Notes: generated by a model not told the origin, from the letters alone. A DNA stretch of 5,734 nt from an uncultured Porphyromonadaceae bacterium (GCA_947176285.1 CAMWQF010000195.1:1-5734), one strand, 5' to 3'. Counted from the stretch's first letter, positions 1 to 5,223 are shown. A program made the numbers and translations.

Positions 1-48
1 GGGGGTAGTGAGCTTTCGCTCGTGTGAGTTCGAGTCTCATTTCGGACA
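1..48 (+). tRNA. tRNA-Leu, 3' part only (5' part lies before the window)
   Basis: Only the 3' half is present. Seen: the 3' strand of the anticodon stem (GGTAG, 4-8), a long variable arm with a perfect GAGC/GCTC hairpin (10-13 with 18-21), a T stem GTGAG/CTCAT (24-28 with 36-40) around the loop TTCGAGT, the 3' acceptor strand TTCGGAC (41-47) and discriminator A (48). The long variable arm limits it to Leu, Ser or Tyr. Discriminator A is usual for Leu. Position 1 falls at tRNA position 36 and is G, so the codon would begin with C, which fits Leu CUN and not Ser. The exact anticodon is outside the window. CCA is not encoded (CTG follows position 48), so it must be added after transcription. Confidence 0.87.
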
Positions 49-51
49 CTG

Positions 52-89
52 AAAAAGAGTTGCAGTTTTTCACTGCAACTCTTTTTTTT
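52..89 (+). terminator. intrinsic terminator after the tRNA gene
   Basis: A perfect inverted repeat pairs 52-66 with 72-86 around a 5-nt loop. The inner 10 bp (GAGTTGCAGT with ACTGCAACTC) are mixed sequence and the outer 5 bp are A-T, running into an eight-T tract (82-89). It starts only 3 nt after the mature tRNA end, so it ends the tRNA transcript and isolates it from the downstream gene. Confidence 0.9.
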
Positions 90-100
90 ATACACAAAAA

Positions 101-132
101 TTTGCATTTGTCGAAATTTGAGTGTAAATTTG
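101..132 (+). promoter_or_regulatory. Bacteroidota-type promoter candidate for the LRR gene
   Basis: TTTG (101-104), a 20-nt spacer and TAAATTTG (125-132) match the known Bacteroidota sigma-ABfr consensus (TTTG, 19-21 nt, TAnnTTTG). Transcription would start near 137-140 and leave a leader of about 175 nt before the LRR start codon. AAATTTG occurs three times here (98-104, 114-120, 126-132), so the -33 box could be matched by chance in this AT-rich stretch. I saw no better promoter between this one and the gene. Confidence 0.5.
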
Positions 133-164
133 CAAGAAAATGAAGTTATTTTAACTTAATTTTT

Positions 165-262
165 ATGGAACAAGCCGAAAAATCTACAACTTTGCCAAAA
201 ATCAGAACTATATGAAACAACTTCAATTTATCCCAAAAGTATTTGTTCTATTGCTATTTTGA
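165..262 (+). other. two tiny overlapping ORFs in the LRR leader (doubtful)
   Basis: ORF 165-215 would encode MEQAEKSTTLPKIRTI, and ORF 212-262 would encode MKQLQFIPKVFVLLLF. They overlap by ATGA, the arrangement seen in translationally coupled genes. The second peptide is basic and then hydrophobic, like a truncated signal peptide. Neither has a visible ribosome binding site, and ORFs this short arise by chance in AT-rich DNA. If the promoter at 101-132 is real, both lie in the transcribed leader. There is no evidence of translation. Confidence 0.15.
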
Positions 263-314
263 TTACATATATTATTAATGACGAGATAATCGACACTAAA
301 AAATTTTCAAAGTA

Positions 315-1775
315 ATGATGACCAAGAGAGAAAGATTATTATTCAATGCTGTTGGATTGGCAATGTTGGCGATGCCTTCTTTAAGCATTCATGCATACCA
401 GACAGGCAATCCGGAAGAAAACCTCAATATTATCAGAGAAAGCAATAAACGTGTCACCAACGATCCTATTATTGTAGATGTTACGCTGCAGAATGCCGGC
501 GAATTGGCAGATGCCATAGGCGACAAACTGATGGCTATGGATTCTCTGATAGTTAGAGGTCCAATAAACAAGTCGGATTTTAAAACCATGTGGGAAGCAG
601 GCCTTCATGGCAACTTGAAAGGAATTAACCTCGCTTTTTCAAACCCTGAAAACCAGGCCATTCCTGACAGTGCATTCTATAACAAGCAGCATCAGACTTT
701 ACCACAAGGGGCATTACCTTTTTATGTTGACTACATAACCCTACCTCCAAATATAGAGACAATCGGCAAAGATGCCTTTCATCTTACTGCAATCAAGGAA
801 CTGAATCTTCCTTCTACATTAAGAGTCATTGGAGCCGGAGCATTTTCAGGATGCCGCTGGATAAAGACCGATTGCCTGCATATTCCTGAAGGAGTTGAAG
901 TCATTCCTTGGTGCTGCTTCAGCAAATGCTTCGGAATAGAATCGATAGAACTCCCCTCTTCTATCAAGGAATTGGAAACTCTCGCTTTCTTCGACTCATA
1001 CATGAAGAGCGTCAACCTTCCGGAAGGGCTTGAAAAAATTGGGGATGAGGCATTTCTTATGAGTGATAGACTATTGGAACTGACTGTTCCGGAATCTTGC
1101 AAGTATATCGGAGAAAGGGCTTTTGGCTCTTGCCCCAGTCTACAAAAACTTAATCTCCCTTCATCATTAGAAAAAATTCCCGCAAAAATGCTTCAAGGCT
1201 CATGGGCGATAGAAAAATTTGATTTTCCTTCGAGCCTGAAAGAGATTGGCGAGGAAGCGTTTTCATATTGCCAAGCATTAACCGAAGTTATACTTCCTGA
1301 AGGCCTGGAATATATAGGGATTAACGCATTCCGAGACTGTTATAGTATCGAAAACGCATATTTCCCTTCCACTCTAAAATCAATTCAAGCGGGGGCTGCA
1401 GCAGGATGGGAAAACGCAAAACGCATTTCTTGCGCTGCCTCAATTCCTCCGATCGCTCTATGCGATAACGTGTATCCTGAATTGACGCCTTTCGGCTATT
1501 ACGATGCCATCAAGGGCCAGTATGCTACACCCCGAGAGACTCCGCTCTACGTACCAAAGGGAAGTGCTGAAAGTTACCGGCAAATGGCAGGATGGGATTA
1601 TTTTACCAATATCAAAGAGTCTGAAGATTTCGCGGGTGTTGTCGAAATACCAGAATGCCAAACTCAGGGAATAGGAACAGATGGAATCTACGATCTTACA
1701 GGCAGACACATCAACAGTCCTACTCCCGGACAAATATGCATTAAAGAGGGACGAAAAGTTATCATTCGGAAATAA
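315..1775 (+). CDS. secreted BspA-like leucine-rich-repeat protein with C-terminal sorting-type tail
   Basis: Exported repeat protein, 486 residues. Residues 1-27 look like a Sec signal peptide: MMTKRER, a hydrophobic stretch, then SIHA with likely cleavage before Tyr28. No lipobox cysteine is seen. Residues 50-140 form an N-terminal cap with the V-T-L-x-x-A-G-x-L and hxxLxIxGPIN patterns usual in Bacteroidales BspA-type proteins. Residues 144-375 hold about ten LRR_5-type repeats of the form P-[SE]-x-L-x-x-I-x-x-x-A-F-x-x-C-x-x-L. Repeat prolines at 191, 214, 236, 259, 282, 305, 328 and 351 give a period of 22-23 residues. Residues 455-486 form a short tail, GIYDLTGR...GRKVIIRK, like C-terminal domains of exported Bacteroidota proteins. 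By family it is probably surface-bound or secreted and binds a host or glycan partner; the ligand is unknown. It starts at ATG 315 or the adjacent ATG 318. It is a single-gene unit between two terminators. Confidence 0.9.
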   Translation: MMTKRERLLFNAVGLAMLAMPSLSIHAYQTGNPEENLNIIRESNKRVTNDPIIVDVTLQNAGELADAIGDKLMAMDSLIVRGPINKSDFKTMWEAGLHGNLKGINLAFSNPENQAIPDSAFYNKQHQTLPQGALPFYVDYITLPPNIETIGKDAFHLTAIKELNLPSTLRVIGAGAFSGCRWIKTDCLHIPEGVEVIPWCCFSKCFGIESIELPSSIKELETLAFFDSYMKSVNLPEGLEKIGDEAFLMSDRLLELTVPESCKYIGERAFGSCPSLQKLNLPSSLEKIPAKMLQGSWAIEKFDFPSSLKEIGEEAFSYCQALTEVILPEGLEYIGINAFRDCYSIENAYFPSTLKSIQAGAAAGWENAKRISCAASIPPIALCDNVYPELTPFGYYDAIKGQYATPRETPLYVPKGSAESYRQMAGWDYFTNIKESEDFAGVVEIPECQTQGIGTDGIYDLTGRHINSPTPGQICIKEGRKVIIRK

Positions 1776-1777
1776 TC

Positions 1778-1821
1778 AAAATCCGGCGGATGCATTTAAA
1801 TTAGCATCCTCCGGATTTTTT
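1778..1821 (+). terminator. intrinsic terminator, probably bidirectional, between convergent genes
   Basis: The stem pairs 1778-1786 (AAAATCCGG) with 1811-1819 (CCGGATTTT), has one C-T mismatch (1787/1810), then pairs GGATGC (1788-1793) with GCATCC (1804-1809). The loop is 10 nt, and a T run reaches 1821. It begins 2 nt after the LRR stop codon. On the minus strand the same hairpin ends in TTTT, so it can also stop the convergent gene, whose stop codon lies 17 nt away. Confidence 0.85.
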
Positions 1822-1837
1822 ATTCAATTACTCCCAT

Positions 1838-2098
1838 TTACTGATACTGATATGAGGCGGCAAGTTCGTCGAGCGCTTCCGGGTCTATCTCCCAGGCGCC
1901 AGTGTCGTCTGATGCCATCTGCAGGAGCTCCATCACTTCCCAATAGTCTTTATCCGACGTTTCCACATCGACATCGTCTTCATCATAAAGACGGCAGTCA
2001 AGAGTCTTGGGATCTACTTCTATCATAACGTTGTCGCTCCATGCTTCGGGAGCATCCAGATACTCTTCGAGGAGAGCCTTTACTTCTTCTTTTATCAT
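1838..2098 (-). CDS. small highly acidic hypothetical protein, 86 residues
   Basis: I do not recognise this protein. It has 27 Asp/Glu against 5 Lys/Arg, no signal peptide and no membrane segment, so it should be cytosolic with a very low isoelectric point. The N-terminus (residues 2-14) looks helical (IKEEVKALLEEYL). The densest acidic stretch is residues 39-51 (YDEDDVDVETSDKD). A short motif occurs twice: EVDPKTLD (27-34) and EIDPEALD (70-77). One cysteine (35) is present. Reality is supported by the A-rich Bacteroidota-style leader (...AACTAAACCAAAA) before ATG 2098, a well-matched promoter on the same strand, a shared terminator, and protein-like composition. It converges on the LRR gene and diverges from thrS. 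Acidic proteins of this size can be DNA mimics, inhibitors or regulatory partners, but nothing here shows which. Confidence 0.75.
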   Translation of the reverse strand: MIKEEVKALLEEYLDAPEAWSDNVMIEVDPKTLDCRLYDEDDVDVETSDKDYWEVMELLQMASDDTGAWEIDPEALDELAASYQYQ

Positions 2099-2103
2099 TT
2101 TTG

Positions 2104-2135
2104 GTTTAGTTGTTTAATTGTTTAATCGTTTAAAG
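2104..2135 (-). repeat. four-unit 8-bp tandem repeat just upstream of the acidic-protein start codon
   Basis: On the + strand four consecutive 8-bp units begin at 2104, 2112, 2120 and 2128. All begin GTTTA and follow roughly GTTTARTN. In the minus-strand transcript this becomes AAAC-rich, U-poor sequence ending 5 nt before the start codon. It lies where Bacteroidota leaders are A-rich and favour initiation without a Shine-Dalgarno sequence. The units are imperfect (the last is GTTTAAAG), which fits an old expansion or selection for A-richness. Confidence 0.6.
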
Positions 2136-2182
2136 GTATAAAGGGTTAATGTTTTTTGTGGGTTTGGGGTTTAGAATTTTTT

Positions 2183-2220
2183 CTTTGCGCTCTCTGCTCC
2201 ACCGCAAACTTTGCGTGAAA
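2183..2220. repeat. CGCAAAG/CTTTGCG repeat cluster with palindrome
   Basis: CTTTGCG occurs at 2183-2189 and 2209-2215, with the inverted copy CGCAAA at 2203-2208. The segment 2203-2215 is a perfect 6-bp dyad around one base (CGCAAA C TTTGCG). The central CGCAAA can also pair with TTTGCG at 2184-2189 (13-nt loop), giving two exclusive hairpins in the leader of the minus-strand gene. The string resembles degenerate CGCAAAG/CGCAGAG-type intergenic repeats, a recollection I cannot check here. It lies about 10-40 nt after the predicted minus-strand start site. Confidence 0.45.
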
Positions 2221-2230
2221 CTTCGGAGTG

Positions 2231-2261
2231 CAAAATTAATAAAATACTCTTATTAAACAAA
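2231..2261 (-). promoter_or_regulatory. Bacteroidota-type promoter for the acidic-protein gene
   Basis: Read on the minus strand: TTTG (2261-2258), a 19-nt spacer and TAATTTTG (2238-2231), a full match to TTTG/TAnnTTTG. The predicted start lies near 2225, giving a leader of about 125 nt that includes the CGCAAAG cluster and the 8-bp tandem repeat. It is back to back with the thrS promoter. Confidence 0.65.
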
Positions 2262-2275
2262 TAAGAAGGCAAATA

Positions 2276-2307
2276 TTTGTGGATGTGTGATTTTTTTTGT
2301 ATCTTTG
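2276..2307 (+). promoter_or_regulatory. Bacteroidota-type promoter of the thrS-infC-rpmI-rplT operon
   Basis: TTTG (2276-2279), a 20-nt spacer containing a T run, and TATCTTTG (2300-2307) match the Bacteroidota consensus completely. The predicted start is near 2312-2315, about 90 nt before the thrS ATG. No other full consensus was seen between here and the window end, so this is the likely main promoter for all four translation genes. Confidence 0.72.
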
Positions 2308-2326
2308 CGCGTTAAATCTCGCCCGG

Positions 2327-2356
2327 AAATGGTCTATTGCCGCTTTTGGACCATTT
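2327..2356 (+). promoter_or_regulatory. hairpin in the thrS leader
   Basis: AAATGGTC (2327-2334) pairs perfectly with GACCATTT (2349-2356) around a 14-nt loop (TATTGCCGCTTTTG). No T run follows, so it is not an intrinsic terminator. It lies about 15 nt after the predicted transcript start and 48 nt before the start codon. E. coli ThrRS represses its own mRNA through tRNA-Thr-like leader arms, but this loop shows no obvious Thr anticodon, so a role in autocontrol is only a possibility. Confidence 0.4.
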
Positions 2357-2377
2357 ATGTGCGTGATTGACAAATTA

Positions 2378-2390
2378 TTAAACTAACAAA
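2378..2390 (+). repeat. 13-nt leader motif TTAAACTAACAAA, copy 1 (thrS)
   Basis: TTAAACTAACAAA is identical to 4378-4390 before infC. Here it ends 14 nt before the thrS ATG. It is A-rich, U-poor and without a Shine-Dalgarno sequence, the usual Bacteroidota initiation context. The weak purine run AAGAAG follows at 2390-2395. Confidence 0.6.
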
Positions 2391-2404
2391 AGAAGTAAAT
2401 CAAC

Positions 2405-4348
2405 ATGATCACCATAACCTTTCCAGACGGATCGAAAAAGGAGTTTGAAGCAGGCGTGACGCCATTTCAGATAGCAGAGAGCATCAGCCCGCGCTTTGCT
2501 GCTGATGTGCTTGCCTCCAAAATCAACGGTCAGGATTGGGACATCTCCCGTCCTGTCAACGAGGACGCTACCATCGAACTCTTCAAGTGGGACGACCCGG
2601 AAGGCAAACATGCTTTCTGGCACTCATCTGCACACCTTCTTGCCGAAGCCCTTCAGGAACTTTATCCCGGCGTAAAATTCGGTATCGGACCTGCAATCGA
2701 AAACGGATTCTATTACGATATCGACCCGGGCGAACACAAGATCACATCTGAAGACTTCCCGAAGATTGAGAAGAAGATGCAGGAACTTGTTGCGCGCAAG
2801 GAAGCAATCGTACGCAAGGACATCTCAAAAGCAGATGCCCTCAAGATGTTTGGCGACCGCAACGAGACATACAAATGTGAGCTCATCAGCGAACTTGAGG
2901 ACGGCCACATCACTACATATACACAGGGAGAATTTACCGATCTTTGCCGCGGTCCGCACATTCCGAATACAGCACCAATAAAGGCTGTGAAGATTCTTTC
3001 ACTTGCCGGTGCATATTGGAGAGGCGATGAAAAGAGAGATCAGTTAGTGCGCGTATACGGAATTTCTTTCCCGAAGAAAAAGATGCTTGACGAGTATCTC
3101 GCTCTCCTTGAAGAAGCAAAGAAACGCGACCACCGCAAGCTCGGAAAAGAAATGGAACTCTTTGCCTTCTCTCCAAGAGTGGGCCAGGGTCTGCCATTGT
3201 GGCTTCCAAAGGGCGCAGCCCTTCGCGACCGCCTGGAGCAGTTCTTACGCAAGATTCAAAAGGAATACGGCTATCTTCAGGTGATCACCCCGCATATCGG
3301 AAACAAGGCACTTTATGTGACTTCGGGCCACTGGGCAAAATATGGCAAGGACTCTTTCCAGCCTATCCACACTCCGGAAGAGGGCGAGGAATACATGCTT
3401 AAGCCTATGAACTGCCCTCACCACTGCGAGATATATCAGGCTGCCCCACGCAGTTACAGAGACCTTCCAATGCGTCTGGCAGAATTTGGAACAGTTTATC
3501 GTTATGAACAGAGCGGCGAGCTCCATGGCTTGACGAGAGTACGCGGATTTACTCAGGATGACGCCCACATCTTCTGCGCTCCGGAGCAGATCAAAGGTGA
3601 ATTCCTAAAAGTAATGGATATCATCCTATATATCTTCAAAGCCCTTGACTTTAAGAATTTTGAGGCTCAGATTTCTCTACGTGATCCCAACAATAAGGAG
3701 AAATATATTGGTTCGGATGAGAACTGGCATCTTGCCGAGAATGCTATCATAGAGGCCTGCGCTGAAAAAGGATTGAAAGCAAAGCAAGTGGAAGGCGAGG
3801 CTGCTTTCTACGGTCCTAAACTCGACTTTATGGTGAAAGATGCGATTGGTCGCCGTTGGCAGCTCGGTACTATCCAAGTAGACTATAACCTTCCGGAACG
3901 TTTCGGTCTTGAATATACAGGTGCAGACAATCAGAAGCACCGTCCGGTGATGATCCACCGTGCTCCTTTCGGGTCAATGGAACGGTTCGTTGCCGTGCTT
4001 CTTGAGCATACTGCCGGAAAACTTCCTATCTGGCTGATACCGGATCAGTGTGTCGTGCTTCCTATTTCTGAGAAGTTTAATGACTATGCCCGTGAAGTCG
4101 TGAAGCAACTCGATAAGGATGGTGTACGCGCCATCATTGACGACCGCAACGAGAAGATCGGCAAGAAGATCCGCGACAATGAACTGAAGAAAATCCCTTA
4201 CTTGCTGATCGTAGGCGAAAAAGAGGCTGCCGACGGCAGTGTAGCCGTGCGCAAGCAGGGTGAAGGAGACAAGGGTGTGATGAGCATTGCAGATTTTGCT
4301 GCCCTTGTCAATAATGAAGTCAAAGAAGCCACTCATAGAGAAGAGTGA
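2405..4348 (+). CDS. thrS: threonyl-tRNA synthetase
   Basis: Class II synthetase that charges tRNA-Thr with threonine using ATP in the cytoplasm. The 647 residues match the usual bacterial length (about 640). Order: TGS domain (about 1-62); editing domain with HSSAH (His73, His77) and CRGPH (Cys181, His185), the residues that clear Ser-tRNA-Thr; catalytic core with zinc ligands Cys337 (MNCPHH), His388 (DDAHIF) and His518 (MIHRAPFG); motif 2 around Arg366 (TVYRYEQSG); motif 3 at 516-527 ending in Arg527 (GSMERF); anticodon-binding domain (about 540-640). All key residues are present, so the enzyme should be active and able to edit. ATG 2405 starts directly at the TGS domain (MITITFPDGS). It heads the translation operon; infC follows after 50 nt. 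Confidence 0.98.
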   Translation: MITITFPDGSKKEFEAGVTPFQIAESISPRFAADVLASKINGQDWDISRPVNEDATIELFKWDDPEGKHAFWHSSAHLLAEALQELYPGVKFGIGPAIENGFYYDIDPGEHKITSEDFPKIEKKMQELVARKEAIVRKDISKADALKMFGDRNETYKCELISELEDGHITTYTQGEFTDLCRGPHIPNTAPIKAVKILSLAGAYWRGDEKRDQLVRVYGISFPKKKMLDEYLALLEEAKKRDHRKLGKEMELFAFSPRVGQGLPLWLPKGAALRDRLEQFLRKIQKEYGYLQVITPHIGNKALYVTSGHWAKYGKDSFQPIHTPEEGEEYMLKPMNCPHHCEIYQAAPRSYRDLPMRLAEFGTVYRYEQSGELHGLTRVRGFTQDDAHIFCAPEQIKGEFLKVMDIILYIFKALDFKNFEAQISLRDPNNKEKYIGSDENWHLAENAIIEACAEKGLKAKQVEGEAAFYGPKLDFMVKDAIGRRWQLGTIQVDYNLPERFGLEYTGADNQKHRPVMIHRAPFGSMERFVAVLLEHTAGKLPIWLIPDQCVVLPISEKFNDYAREVVKQLDKDGVRAIIDDRNEKIGKKIRDNELKKIPYLLIVGEKEAADGSVAVRKQGEGDKGVMSIADFAALVNNEVKEATHREE

Positions 4349-4377
4349 CAGTGATAATAACCAAAATAAAACATAAG

Positions 4378-4390
4378 TTAAACTAACAAA
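4378..4390 (+). repeat. 13-nt leader motif TTAAACTAACAAA, copy 2 (infC)
   Basis: Exact copy of the thrS leader motif at 2378-2390, here ending 8 nt before the TTG proposed as the infC start. It supports translation starting close downstream and so helps to choose TTG 4399. Confidence 0.6.
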
Positions 4391-4398
4391 CCCACACT

Positions 4399-5109
4399 TT
4401 GGAGAAAAAACCCCAATTTAGCGGACCACGCCCCCAGCAGGGAGCCAATCGTCCGAAGCCGGGACAGAAACCTTCGCCCGGCGACAGAAACAGTAACGGC
4501 AACGGCAAGGACCAGCACGTCATCAATGAAAGGATCCGCGCCCGCGAGGTGCGTCTTGTAGGCGACAACGTAGAGCCAGGCATCTACCCTATCGATAAGG
4601 CACGCCGTCTTGCTGAGGAACTGGAACTTGACCTCGTAGAGATTACGGCGCAGGCAGATCCACCGGTATGCCGAATCATCGACTACCAGAAATTCCTCTA
4701 TCAGCAAAAGAAACGCATGAAGGAGCAGAAGGCAAAGGCTGCCAAAGTTGTGGTGAAGGAAATCCGTTTCGGTCCTCAGACTGATGATCATGACTACAAC
4801 TTCAAACTGAAACATGCGATGGGATTCCTGAAGGAGGGATCGAAAGTGAAGGCTTATGTATTTTTCAGGGGCCGCTCCATCCTATTCAAAGAGCAAGGAG
4901 AGGTGCTTCTGCTCAGATTTGCCAATGATCTTGAAGATTATGGCAGATTGGAGTCGATGCCGGTGCTGGAAGGAAAACGCATGACTATCATGATGGCTCC
5001 ACTCAAAGGCGGCACGAAGAAGCAGGCTCCAAAGCAGGAAAACCAGAAGCAGAAGGGACCCAAACCGGAAGCGAATAAAGTTGCTGAGGAACCGGCAAGT
5101 GAAGAATAA
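4399..5109 (+). CDS. infC: translation initiation factor IF-3, probable TTG start
   Basis: IF3 binds the 30S subunit, blocks 50S joining and checks the start codon and initiator tRNA. The 236 residues exceed the approximately 180 of E. coli IF3 because of two low-complexity tails: a basic Pro/Gly/Gln/Asn-rich N-terminus (1-40) and a Lys/Gln/Pro then acidic C-terminus (about 203-236). The core is intact: N-domain from INERIRAREVRLVG (42-55) through PPVCRIIDYQKFLY (88-101), a Lys-rich linker helix (about 102-118), and C-domain from VKEIRFGPQTDDHDYNFKLK (119-138) through FFRGR (155-159) to PVLEGKRMTIMMAP (188-201). The first in-frame ATG is codon 107, inside the linker, and an in-frame TAA lies at 4384-4386. 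TTG 4399 is therefore the best start; ATC at 4522, directly before the core, is a less likely alternative. A weak start is the known basis of IF3 autocontrol in E. coli (AUU there). Confidence 0.95.
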   Translation: MEKKPQFSGPRPQQGANRPKPGQKPSPGDRNSNGNGKDQHVINERIRAREVRLVGDNVEPGIYPIDKARRLAEELELDLVEITAQADPPVCRIIDYQKFLYQQKKRMKEQKAKAAKVVVKEIRFGPQTDDHDYNFKLKHAMGFLKEGSKVKAYVFFRGRSILFKEQGEVLLLRFANDLEDYGRLESMPVLEGKRMTIMMAPLKGGTKKQAPKQENQKQKGPKPEANKVAEEPASEE

Positions 5110-5223
5110 AAAAGTTCGGAAGAACCAATTTAATAATTAGAGACCGTAGGCACATCTCTCCCCTCCTCGGAGGGATAGGGAACGCTGCCGAGGTAAAAAC
5201 AAACAACTAAAAATTTAAACAAA
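5110..5223 (+). promoter_or_regulatory. structured infC-rpmI leader, candidate L20-type autoregulatory element
   Basis: Seen: a 4-bp hairpin with a GGAA (GNRA) tetraloop, GTTC/GAAC (5114-5117 with 5122-5125); a weaker AGAGA/TCTCT pairing (5139-5143 with 5155-5159); and two exclusive pairings that share 5165-5166 and 5169-5170. These are CCCTCC/GGAGGG (5161-5166 with 5169-5174, tight loop, likely opening to 5 bp plus CTCG) and CCTCGG/CCGAGG (5165-5170 with 5188-5193). With the second formed, CCCT (5161-5164) could pair with AGGG in the loop as a pseudoknot. An A-rich unpaired leader runs up to rpmI. In E. coli, L20 represses rpmI-rplT through a pseudoknot in this position. A link here is inferred from place and structure only. 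Confidence 0.4.

Noticed and set aside
242..261. Second promoter for the LRR gene with TATTTTG at 255-261
   Set aside because: It is one base short of TAnnTTTG, and there is no TTTG 19-21 nt upstream; the nearest TTTG (242-245) is only 9 nt away.
381..608. Minus-strand ORFs inside the LRR gene, and similar ones at 779-1102 and 1458-1733
   Set aside because: They lie wholly antisense to a well-supported gene, lack promoters or A-rich leaders, and resemble no family.
315..1775. LRR gene as a horizontally acquired or mobile cargo gene
   Set aside because: It follows a tRNA gene, a common integration site, but there is no integrase, no repeat of the tRNA 3' end downstream and no transposon end. 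BspA-type genes are ordinary in this order.
1681..2028. Plus-strand 115-codon ORF overlapping the LRR 3' end
   Set aside because: It runs through the LRR C-terminus, the terminator hairpin and the antisense of the acidic-protein gene. Its composition (Arg/Pro/Ser-rich) is that of a shadow frame, and it has no leader of its own.
2313..2404. T-box riboswitch upstream of thrS
   Set aside because: No T-box bulge sequence (TGGNACC type), no specifier loop, no terminator/antiterminator pair, and the leader is too short. T-boxes are also not usual in Bacteroidota.
2713..4336. Multiple 65-120-codon ORFs on both strands inside thrS
   Set aside because: thrS is intact with all catalytic residues, and these are out-of-frame shadows of its biased codons.
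4349..4398. Separate promoter for infC
   Set aside because: No TTTG/TAnnTTTG pair with proper spacing was found in the 50-nt gap; co-transcription with thrS is simpler.
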